Source of the DNA: CAZTAO01 sp964611645
GTDB lineage: Bacteria; Armatimonadota; UBA5829
DNA: 8,149 nucleotides
Direction: 5' to 3'
Assembly: GCA_964611645.1 (NCBI GenBank)
Contig: CAZTAO010000112.1
Coordinates: 1-8,149, forward strand
In this document: positions 1 through 6,471 of the stretch, piece by piece
Layout of the letters: each line of letters starts with the position of its first letter
Numbering within the stretch: position 1 is the first letter of the stretch
Position numbers and translations under genes: made by a program
Notes under the pieces: generated by a model
Database searches by the model: none
What the model was told of the DNA's origin: nothing
The model's input: only the letters and a program-made list of their open reading frames with translations

Positions 1-2
1 AG

Positions 3-458
3 GCGAGCGAACTTGTCGATGGCTATGAACTGGGCTTGAATGTGAACTGCGAGGTATTCGACACCGGCGGAAGGTTCAAGAACTGGGACCTGAGCGGCAA
101 AGGGACGACAGGCAACATAGCCAGCTATCCCATCAACTACGGGTCTTCCGTTTCAGCGAAGTGGCAGCAGTTGGGGAGGATTGCCACGGTATTCCTGCGC
201 ATGAAGTTTCAGGTGACGAATCCCGCTGAGGCCGTTACACTTAAACCTCCAAGAGGGGCCGATGCCGCAACACACATAACTTATGGCAACGTGAAGCCCA
301 CTCGCTTCCCGGTCTATGTAGTCGGAGTCTCGGGCGAGTCCCTTGTCTTCGGGTACTTCTCCACTGCGGACACCCTGACCATTCCCGCGCCTTCCGGCGG
401 CTGGCACGCCGGCCCGGACAGCGAGATTCATTTGACCGTGCAGTATAGGGGTTCCTGA
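3..458 (+). CDS. C-terminal part of an unrecognised protein (5' end outside window)
   Basis: The reading frame is open from the first complete codon at position 3 and ends at TGA 456-458, so the gene starts upstream of the window; the internal ATG at 36 is probably not the true start. About 151 residues are visible. They are rich in alternating hydrophobic/polar stretches, Gly, Thr and Pro (for example WQQLGRIATVFLRMKFQV, then FGYFSTADTLTIPAP), and end in HLTVQYRGS. This suggests an all-beta C-terminal domain, loosely like the tail ends of secreted carbohydrate-binding or phage-fibre-type proteins. No catalytic motif is visible and I do not recognise the family. It is on the same strand as the next gene with a short gap, so co-transcription is possible. 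Confidence is good that this is coding and low for any function. Confidence 0.75.
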   Translation, partial: ASELVDGYELGLNVNCEVFDTGGRFKNWDLSGKGTTGNIASYPINYGSSVSAKWQQLGRIATVFLRMKFQVTNPAEAVTLKPPRGADAATHITYGNVKPTRFPVYVVGVSGESLVFGYFSTADTLTIPAPSGGWHAGPDSEIHLTVQYRGS

Positions 459-505
459 GTAGTTCGCTGTCGGTAGATGGCATACGTCACTCAGGACTTG
501 ATTCA

Positions 506-513
506 GGGGAGGG
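506..513 (+). promoter_or_regulatory. Strong Shine-Dalgarno for the 520 start
   Basis: GGGGAGGG contains GGAGG (508-512), seven bases before the ATG at 520. It is the best ribosome-binding site near this gene and favours 520. The competing ATG at 592 has only a weak TAGGG (579-583) eight bases upstream, but it would place the hydrophobic signal-peptide core directly at the N-terminus. Confidence 0.55.
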
Positions 514-519
514 TCACGA

Positions 520-3500
520 ATGCGCCCGAACTGGGCGACTCCGGCCAACGAGAATCCCTCCTTAGATCGAGAGTCTAGTAGGGAAAACCAGATGCGACTA
601 AATACCTTACTGAGCCTGGTCGTCTTGCTGGCGGCCGCAACCGCAGTGAGCGCAGACGAATCTGTGGAGATCCGGATCAACGGAGTTCGACAGGGCTTTC
701 AGGCCTTGGTGCGGAACGGGTTCGCCTACGTTCCTCTGCGCCAGGCGGCTGAGGCCAGACTATGGCCTTGGGGTGTTACGGTGGACTGGCAGGATGGTGA
801 GAGCGAGGTGATTGTTCGCTTCGCGCAGCGCACCGACCGTCGGGTGAGCCTGGAAGAGAAGATAGTCGTGGATGGGCGGCTGTTTGTCCCTCTGCAGAAG
901 TTGGGGAATGTGCTCGAGGCCCAGGTGACCTGGAAGGGAGGTCGCAGCCCGGTGGCGATTACCACCCGTGGCGCCGCATACGAACTCGAGACAGAGCATT
1001 CGCTTTCGACGGAGTTCAGGACACCGCACACCGACTGGGCGCAGCCCTACGCCAAGGGTAAGGTGCGGGTGCTGTGGTTCGGCAGATGCATGGGCACAAA
1101 GGGTCGCGAGCCGGTAGAGCTGCTGCAGCGGTTCGACCTGGTTATGGATGCCGTTTACCACGACCGAGTGGCCGCTGATTCGCCCGAAAGCACTGTCGAA
1201 TGGGTCGGCAAGGACCTTGGCATTCAACGCATGATGGGACTGCTAGAGCGTCCTTATGAAGTGTACGTGTTCTTCGAACTTCCGCTGTCACTGCTTAGCG
1301 CGAAACAGCGGCAGAAGGTTCTCGACCGGGTGGCCAAAGGTGCGGGGATTGTCTTCATCGAGAGGCTCCGAAGCGATAAGGCGCTGGATGATGGGCTGTT
1401 CCAGACGAAGACCAGGCTCGCCAAGCTACCGGCTCTTCTAGCTCCTGGAGGGGCGGTCTGCGAGGCCTTCTCGGTTGGCGATGGGCGAGGGGTGCGGGTA
1501 TTGGGGCATCCGGACATTCCGTATCGCGTCGGCTGGGAGGTCGAGTACGACTATTGGCAGGAACGGCTGGGGCGAGCGGTCCTTTGGGCAGCCGGCCGGG
1601 AGCCGGAGATGGAACTGTCGCTAGACGCCGGCAGCGTGACCTATCGCAGCGCTCGAGCCGGCAAGACAAGGCTTGAACTAACTCTCCGCCGTGAAGACGG
1701 ATGGACAAAAAGGCTCCCTGATATCCGTTGCAGCACAACCAATGGTCACGCCAACCTCAGCCCCTTTTCCAACCTGCGCGCCGGTGACTACCACATTGAA
1801 GCCCGGGCGCTGAGTGACCGTGGTGTGGAGACTTGGACGACAGCGGCATTCACCATTGCTTGTCCCAGGAAACTGGAGTTCCTCAATGCCAGCGTCTGGG
1901 GCGAGATCGGGGAACGCATATCAGGCCAAGTGCGGCTTTCCGGAGCGCCGGCGCCCAATGAGACACTGGAAGTGCGGCTGATAGACCGCCGGGGACGAAT
2001 CCTGGCGCATAAGCCTGTCACTATGCAGGACGAAGAAGGCAAGTTCGAATTCACAACTGAACCGTGGATGCCAATGCTGCTGCGGGTGGAGGCGCTCTTG
2101 AGGTCGGGGCCTGACGAGGTGGCTTCGGCCTATCGGTTCTTCAACGTGACAAGACGCAACCGCGGGCAGTTTAACTTCCTGGTGTGGGATACTCCGCACG
2201 GCACGCTAGCCCCCTTTGGCCTGGACAGCCTCGCTCAACAGGGGGTGACTCTCATACTGGGCAATGAACTCCCGGCTCCCGTGCACGCGGCATACGAGAT
2301 GGCGTGGGTCCCGTATACGACGCACCTGCGGCCAGACAAGCCGGCATTCTGGAACGACGAGCCGGCGATCCAGAATCACATCAACTACGTGGTTCAGGTT
2401 TTCGAGCCTGCGCGACGCCACGGCACCTTTGCCTTCTCTTTGGGTGACGAGATCCGTCCGGAAGGATCATCTACCGATCCAAAGTGCCTTGAGGTATACC
2501 GGCGTTATCTGAGCCAGGAGTACGGGACTATCGCCGCTCTGAACAACTCCTGGGGAACGCAGTTCGCCAGCTTCAGTGAGGTCGGGCTATCCAAAGCTGA
2601 CGACAATGACGAAAAGACCGCGTTGGCTGCCGGCGACTATGCCCGTTGGTATGATCGGCAGGCCTATCAGTGCTGGAACTTCGTGCAGCACTTCAAGCGC
2701 TTCGACGAAGCATTCAAGGTCGTAAACAATGACCCTCAGGCCAGAACGGGATTCGAGGGCGCGGCCAGTATGTACCACGGTGACGATCTGGACCTGATGA
2801 GCCGGGCTATGGGCTTCTGGGTGCCCTACGGGGGTGCGCACGATGAAGTGATTCGCTCCGTGGCCGGTAGAGACCTCCTGCGCAGCAACTGGATCGGCTA
2901 CACCAAGGATGCCGACTCCTTACTGGCGCGCTACTGGCGTACGATTAACCTGGGCTGCGACTCCGTCTGGTGGTGGATGTGGGAGGGACGCGGAACATAC
3001 GAAGGTTTGTTGGGACCCACCCTGGCTCCCTATCCGCACATCCGTGAGATGCTGGAAGACACCAGGGTAGTGAGGGACGGGCTGGGAACACTGCTTGTGC
3101 AGTCCAAGATGCTCGACGACCGCATCGCCATCCTATACTCGCTGCCGTCTATGTACTCCTGCAGGGTAGAACAGGGGCCGACCTATGGAAACTACCAGAG
3201 CGCCTGCGAGGAGGCAAACACGGTATGGCCCCTGCTGATCCGTGATCTTGGGCTGCAGTTCAAATACGTCACGGATCGAATGCTCCGTTTGGGCGAGTTC
3301 CGCCCTGAGGACTTCAGAGTGCTCATTCTACCGCAAGTCGAGGCCATCGGGCCGCAGGAGGCGAAGGTGATTCGGGATTTCGTCGAGCAGGGCGGCACGG
3401 TGATTGCCGACGTGCGGCCGGGGTCGTACGACGGTCACTGTAAGCCGATGAAGAAGGGCTATCTGGACGACCTGTTCGGCATAGCGCGGGGAGCACAGGC

Positions 3501-4389
3501 AAAGGCTGCAGCGTCAGCCGTCAAGGTGAGCAGCGGGGTGGACGGAACCCCATTGGCGATTGGCTGGCAGAATGCCAGAGTGGACCCATCGGTACACAGC
3601 ACGGACGGCAAGGCGCTGGGAACAGCCGGGGAGACGCCTGTGTGCATCGTCAAACAAACCGGCAAAGGCCGCGCCATCCTGCTCAACTTTGCCATGACCA
3701 GCTTCCCGGACCTCGCCGCCGATTGGCCTCACCGGTCATCGGCAAACCCGGTTGAGGCCAGGGGGGCGTGGAGGCTTCTCGGAAGCGTCTTCGCAAACGC
3801 AGGCGTCTCGCCGGCTATCTCGGTGGTGGATGCTAAGGGCGACAGGCCCAGGAATGCTGAGGTCACCCGGTGGCAGAACGAGCGCATAGAACTGGTTTCG
3901 CTGTTCAACGTGGGTATGGGACTGTCCTGGATGGACGTTCCCCACGATCTGACGCCGCAGCCGGTGCGTGTGACGCTGCCGGAGGCGCGGTACGTGTATG
4001 ATATGCGCAACCGCAAAGCGCTGGGGCTGGTGAAGACATTCAAGACCAATATCATCCCCTGCCGGGCCAGCTTCTTCGCCCTCCTGCCGGCGAAGTCGCC
4101 AAAAATTGAACTGATACTGGACAAGACCTCAGTGGCTCAGGGAGAGCTGGTAACGGCCAGTCTGAGCCTGCCGGGCTCGGCGGGGCTGCACGCCGTGCGG
4201 GTAAGGGTATCAACTCCCGACGGACGGCCCGCCGACTGGCTGGACAAGGTACTGACTGTTGGTCGGAAGCCGGTCGAACTGGCTCTGCCGATTGCTTTCA
4301 ATGATCCTCCCGGACGCTGGACGATCCGCGCCACCGAACTGTTCTCTGGAAGAAGTACTGAGGCGCGACTGCTTGTGAGGAAGCGGTGA
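520..4389 (+). CDS. Large exported multidomain GH42-like (beta-galactosidase-type) protein with copper amine oxidase N-like domain
   Basis: Product of 1289 residues (1265 if it starts at ATG 592). The signal peptide has its hydrophobic core at about residues 29-42 and probable cleavage after AVSA (residue 45), so the protein is exported. Residues about 49-147 resemble a copper amine oxidase N-terminal-like domain (VEIRING, then FAYVPLRQAAEA and LFVPLQKLGNVLEAQVTW), usually a surface or binding module. Residues about 177-360 look like a class I glutamine-amidotransferase-like (ThuA-like) alpha/beta fold, followed by a beta-rich segment. Residues about 551-840 resemble the GH42 catalytic barrel: FSLGDE with Glu644 as candidate acid/base, YLSQEYGTIAALNNSWGT, which is very GH42-like, and WWWMWEGRG near Glu822. 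The usual GH42 nucleophile position seems to fall near Asn790 (RSNWIGY) and is not an obvious Glu. Residues about 868-990 resemble the GH42 trimerisation domain (FRVLILPQVEAIG, EQGGTVIADVRPG). The last 95 residues form an Ig-like beta domain. Much longer than a typical GH42 enzyme (about 650-700 residues). Likely a galactosidase-type glycosidase, but activity and substrate are uncertain. Confidence 0.9.
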   Translation: MRPNWATPANENPSLDRESSRENQMRLNTLLSLVVLLAAATAVSADESVEIRINGVRQGFQALVRNGFAYVPLRQAAEARLWPWGVTVDWQDGESEVIVRFAQRTDRRVSLEEKIVVDGRLFVPLQKLGNVLEAQVTWKGGRSPVAITTRGAAYELETEHSLSTEFRTPHTDWAQPYAKGKVRVLWFGRCMGTKGREPVELLQRFDLVMDAVYHDRVAADSPESTVEWVGKDLGIQRMMGLLERPYEVYVFFELPLSLLSAKQRQKVLDRVAKGAGIVFIERLRSDKALDDGLFQTKTRLAKLPALLAPGGAVCEAFSVGDGRGVRVLGHPDIPYRVGWEVEYDYWQERLGRAVLWAAGREPEMELSLDAGSVTYRSARAGKTRLELTLRREDGWTKRLPDIRCSTTNGHANLSPFSNLRAGDYHIEARALSDRGVETWTTAAFTIACPRKLEFLNASVWGEIGERISGQVRLSGAPAPNETLEVRLIDRRGRILAHKPVTMQDEEGKFEFTTEPWMPMLLRVEALLRSGPDEVASAYRFFNVTRRNRGQFNFLVWDTPHGTLAPFGLDSLAQQGVTLILGNELPAPVHAAYEMAWVPYTTHLRPDKPAFWNDEPAIQNHINYVVQVFEPARRHGTFAFSLGDEIRPEGSSTDPKCLEVYRRYLSQEYGTIAALNNSWGTQFASFSEVGLSKADDNDEKTALAAGDYARWYDRQAYQCWNFVQHFKRFDEAFKVVNNDPQARTGFEGAASMYHGDDLDLMSRAMGFWVPYGGAHDEVIRSVAGRDLLRSNWIGYTKDADSLLARYWRTINLGCDSVWWWMWEGRGTYEGLLGPTLAPYPHIREMLEDTRVVRDGLGTLLVQSKMLDDRIAILYSLPSMYSCRVEQGPTYGNYQSACEEANTVWPLLIRDLGLQFKYVTDRMLRLGEFRPEDFRVLILPQVEAIGPQEAKVIRDFVEQGGTVIADVRPGSYDGHCKPMKKGYLDDLFGIARGAQAKAAASAVKVSSGVDGTPLAIGWQNARVDPSVHSTDGKALGTAGETPVCIVKQTGKGRAILLNFAMTSFPDLAADWPHRSSANPVEARGAWRLLGSVFANAGVSPAISVVDAKGDRPRNAEVTRWQNERIELVSLFNVGMGLSWMDVPHDLTPQPVRVTLPEARYVYDMRNRKALGLVKTFKTNIIPCRASFFALLPAKSPKIELILDKTSVAQGELVTASLSLPGSAGLHAVRVRVSTPDGRPADWLDKVLTVGRKPVELALPIAFNDPPGRWTIRATELFSGRSTEARLLVRKR

Positions 4390-4412
4390 TAGCAGTAAGT
4401 CTTGTCAGAAAC

Positions 4413-4419
4413 GAGGAGG
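4413..4419 (+). promoter_or_regulatory. Ribosome binding site of the GH29-like gene
   Basis: GAGGAGG lies ten bases before ATG 4430 and inside the 40-bp gap after the preceding stop. It supports the chosen start and translation as part of an operon with the GH42-like gene. Confidence 0.7.
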
Positions 4420-4429
4420 CGATCCGAGC

Positions 4430-5686
4430 ATGACCCCTGCATTTCGGTTCGGCGATGACCGCGACTGGTTCACCAGAGCGCAGTTCGGCTTGTTCGTCCA
4501 CTGGGGCATATATGCTATTCCCGGATGGCACGAGCAGCATATCTACCGCAAGAGACTAGGCCGGGCCGAGTATCAACCTTTGATGAAGCAGTTTGACCCG
4601 TCGAGGTTCGACCCCGATCAGTGGCTGGACCTGGCGGAGGCTGCGGGCATGCGCTACATATGTCTCACAGCCAAACACGTTGATGGGTTCTGTATGTGGG
4701 ACTCAGACCTCACGGACTTCAAAGTCACCAATACACCGTACGGCAAAGATATCGTTGCGCTGTTGTCCGATGCGTGCCACCGACGAAACATTCCGCTCTG
4801 CATCTACTACTCCGTGGTAGACTGCCATCAGCCCAACTACCCGCACGCAGGCAAATCGTACGAGTTTCAGACATCGCAGTCCGGCGATGAGCCTGACCTC
4901 GAGAAGTACGTTAGTTTCCTCAAGGGTCAGGTTCGGGAACTCTGCACCCGTTATGGCAGAATCCACGGGTTCTGGTGGGACGGGAATGTGCTCAAGCTGC
5001 GAGACCCATCTATCAACGCCACGATTCGTGAACTGCAGCCCGGCATGGTCATAAATGATCGCGGGATGGACGAGGGCGATTTCGGAACGCCTGAAAGAGA
5101 CTGGGACGCTTGCGTTGATACGGAGTTGGCATTCTCCGGTTGTGTCGAGGCGTGCCAATCCATCGGTTACCAAAGCTGGGGCTGGCGGAATGATGAGGAT
5201 TACTACTCAGACGCTCACCTGGTAAGCAGTATTCAGAAGGTCCTGTCCAAGGGTGGAAACTACCTGCTCAATATTGGCCCCAAGGCAGATGGGTCCATTC
5301 CGGCGGAAGCCCAAGAGCGCCTCGAACGCATCGGCGATTGGTTTGGGCGTGTCCGGGAGTCGCTGATTGGAGTCGAACCGGCAAACGAACTGATCTCTGA
5401 TCACTCGGTGCTCCTTACACGACGCGGCAGCACTCTATACGTCCACTTCCACCAGCAGCCGATCATCAATGCCGTGTACCTGCATCCAATCGTAGACCTG
5501 CCCAACAGCGCCACAGTTTTGAACACGGGGCAGGATGTTCAAGTAGACGTGATAGACTTGCCATCTCTGCACGACCAGTCACCCAACCGAAGCCTCCGCA
5601 TAAGCAGATTGCCGGTCAACCGGCAAAGCGTCGTCGGATGGGTGATCAAGTTGGAGTTCGAACCACCTAGGCAAGCTTCTGGGTGA
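4430..5686 (+). CDS. GH29 alpha-L-fucosidase-like glycosidase, no signal peptide
   Basis: 418 residues, the size expected for a GH29 catalytic barrel plus a small C-terminal beta domain (about residues 340-418). GH29 landmarks in order: FVHWGIY (His24), KHVDGFCMWDS (Lys82-His83), IYYSVVDCHQPNY, GFWWDGN with Asp184 as predicted nucleophile, NDRG (Arg211), GTPE with Glu222 as the likely acid/base, VEACQSIGYQSWGW (Glu240), and LLNIGPKADGSIP. GH29 enzymes release alpha-L-fucose by a retaining mechanism. Two pocket positions look altered: the usual His-His of KHHDGF is His83-Val84, and the usual Glu-Trp after the first motif is Glu35-Gln36, so the true substrate may differ from plain fucosides. 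The N-terminus has no signal peptide, so the enzyme is probably cytoplasmic, unlike its neighbours. It starts 40 bp after the GH42-like stop and is probably co-transcribed with it. Confidence 0.93.
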   Translation: MTPAFRFGDDRDWFTRAQFGLFVHWGIYAIPGWHEQHIYRKRLGRAEYQPLMKQFDPSRFDPDQWLDLAEAAGMRYICLTAKHVDGFCMWDSDLTDFKVTNTPYGKDIVALLSDACHRRNIPLCIYYSVVDCHQPNYPHAGKSYEFQTSQSGDEPDLEKYVSFLKGQVRELCTRYGRIHGFWWDGNVLKLRDPSINATIRELQPGMVINDRGMDEGDFGTPERDWDACVDTELAFSGCVEACQSIGYQSWGWRNDEDYYSDAHLVSSIQKVLSKGGNYLLNIGPKADGSIPAEAQERLERIGDWFGRVRESLIGVEPANELISDHSVLLTRRGSTLYVHFHQQPIINAVYLHPIVDLPNSATVLNTGQDVQVDVIDLPSLHDQSPNRSLRISRLPVNRQSVVGWVIKLEFEPPRQASG

Positions 5687-5919
5687 ACGGATGTACTGCC
5701 TCGACAACGACAAAGGCAACAACGCTCTTGAGCATGCTTTCCCAGGCAAGTCGAGATCTCCATCTCAAGTTACTGCCGTCCAACAGCCATCCACGTTTCT
5801 TGCCCAATCCACAGTTACTCGTTTGATGATACCGCGTCATCGCCGTGTCCAGACAACCGGGTGGTTACCATTCATTGCCCCGCCCCCGGTTTTTCTTGTA
5901 CACAGAAATGAGGTAAACT
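5687..5919. other. Intergenic stretch without a recognisable gene
   Basis: Between the GH29-like stop and the transposase remnant I see no credible coding sequence. The frame open from 5691 to 5945 has no ribosome-binding site and no recognisable protein character. The only structure of note is the possible terminator at 5855-5894. A short inverted repeat, ACACAG (5900-5905) and CTGTGT (5918-5923), lies just before the transposase remnant. Confidence 0.5.
5855..5894 (+). terminator. Possible rho-independent terminator
   Basis: AACCGGG (5855-5861) is exactly complementary to CCCGGTT (5885-5891), and the distal arm runs into a five-T tract (5890-5894). The loop is long (23 bases), which weakens the call. 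It lies about 170 bp after the GH29-like stop and could end the upstream operon before the mobile-element debris. Confidence 0.35.
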
Positions 5920-5925
5920 GTGTCT

Positions 5926-6111
5926 ATGGAAAGCAAGCATTATGATGGTAGAGTTGGTGTGGAAGGAGCCCCGGAGGGAGCGCGTAGCGCGACCGGAGGG
6001 GCGAAGAGCACAGCAGGTGGTAGTTTGGCGGATGGCCAGCGATGGTCTGCCGGGCGCAAGCTTGGCGTTGTGAGCCGATTGATGGGCGGAGGGGACCCCG
6101 GTGTGGGTTGA
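5926..6111 (+). pseudogene. Truncated transposase N-terminus (IS3/IS911 OrfA-like helix-turn-helix), remnant
   Basis: The frame from ATG 5926 (or GTG 5920) gives about 61 residues ending at TGA 6109-6111. The segment QRWSAGRKLGVVSRLMGG resembles the start of the helix-turn-helix of transposase OrfA-type proteins (pattern RWSAxRKxxVVLRLLRGE), preceded by the Gly/Ala-rich low-complexity leader common in that group. Homology stops after about RLMGGGDPG (near 6095): the rest of the helix-turn-helix and the whole catalytic part are missing. The leader DNA (5968-6005) is a purine-rich, GC-rich quasi-repeat (GGAGGG, GCGCGTAGCGCG, GGAGGGG). A GAGG at 5910-5913 could have been its ribosome-binding site. 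The family call rests on motif memory and the exact IS family is uncertain. Confidence 0.5.
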
Positions 6112-6256
6112 GCGCTCACTGAAGTTTCCCGGTCCGATGGTGCTGAAAGATGCCGCGACAGGGGAGACGGTCGCCTCCCTCGCCGCAGGTCAGTGGGATT
6201 TCCGCATCCACCTGAAGGACTCGCCGGTGAGGATGCTGGTTTGGTCGAAGAAGTAG
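6083..6256 (+). pseudogene. Orphan C-terminal fragment of a lost protein, probably a glycosidase-like beta domain
   Basis: A second frame, shifted relative to the transposase remnant, is open from 6083 (after TGA 6080-6082) to TAG 6254-6256 and reads as a natural protein tail: WVERSLKFPGPMVLKDAATG, then ETVASLAAGQWDFRIHL and SPVRMLVWSKK. This strand-turn-strand pattern, with a D-x-x-TGE turn and a final hydrophobic strand, is typical of the C-terminal beta domain of glycosidases. It resembles in style the last 45 residues of the 6472 gene product (LKGPGAMDIFHAPTRKW to the end). It has no start codon with a ribosome-binding site and no 5' portion. I read it as the 3' remainder of a gene whose body was removed when the transposase fragment was joined to it. 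Confidence 0.45.
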
Positions 6257-6267
6257 GTTTGCTGTGG

Positions 6268-6450
6268 TGCGGTTACTGACGGAAGCAGGAATACAACCGC
6301 CAATGACGGTTGGGACAGCTGGGCTATGGCACTGCCGGAAGCCCGGCAGCGCTGCGAAGACGAGTGCCCAAGACTAGCAGCGGCATAACGCAAAGTCGTG
6401 CCCAGATGACCGGCTGCGGTACAGGTGGAAGTCGAGAGGTGAAGTAAGTA
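6268..6450 (+). ncRNA. Structured RNA resembling HEARO/IscB omega-RNA, without an IscB gene
   Basis: This non-coding segment is dense in pairing potential: AACCG 6295-6299 with CGGTT 6307-6311; CTGCCGG 6332-6338 with CCGGCAG 6343-6349 around an AAGC loop; GGCACT 6328-6333 with AGTGCC 6363-6368; GCAGC 6377-6381 with GCTGC 6413-6417; and inside that GGCA 6382-6385 with TGCC 6399-6402. Its 3' part reads GGTGGAAGT (6424-6432), CGAGAG (6433-6438), GAAGTAAG (6441-6448). That tail, and the preceding arrangement of a GCAG-rich stem with CATAAC and a TGCC segment, match my memory of HEARO (omega) RNAs. Those RNAs are about 150-200 nt, lie upstream of IscB/IsrB HNH nucleases and guide them through a 5' flanking guide. 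No iscB ORF follows: the next gene starts 24 bases after the tail. HEARO copies without an ORF are known. Boundaries are approximate and identity rests on remembered consensus, not a covariance-model search. Confidence 0.5.
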
Positions 6451-6452
6451 AC

Positions 6453-6462
6453 GGAAAGGTGG
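6453..6462 (+). promoter_or_regulatory. Ribosome binding site of the 6472 gene
   Basis: GGAAAGGTGG lies nine bases before ATG 6472. It begins only four bases after the GAAGTAAG tail of the RNA-like element, so folding or processing of that RNA could affect access to this site. Confidence 0.6.
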
Positions 6463-6471
6463 TCAATCACG

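Noticed and set aside
153..680. 175-codon open frame on the minus strand
   Set aside because: It spans the tail of one + strand gene and the head of another, and its composition looks like an antisense shadow.
5900..5923. Inverted repeat ACACAG / CTGTGT as an insertion-sequence end or operator
   Set aside because: Only six bases with a 12-base spacer and no matching copy found at the other side of the debris.
5691..5945. 84-codon + strand frame after the fucosidase-like gene
   Set aside because: No ribosome site, start almost overlapping the previous stop, no recognisable features, and it runs through the putative terminator.
6250..6449. Near-direct repeat GAAGTAGGT (6250-6258) and GAAGTAAGT (6441-6449) flanking the RNA-like element
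   Set aside because: Eight of nine bases match, but the left copy is part of the upstream stop codon region and the right copy is part of the conserved RNA tail. IscB-type elements are not expected to make target duplications, so chance is likely.
6270..6460. Group II intron fragment
   Set aside because: GTGCG near 6268 and the dense stems were suggestive, but I find no domain V hairpin, no 3' AY end in context and no reverse transcriptase. The 3' tail fits HEARO better.
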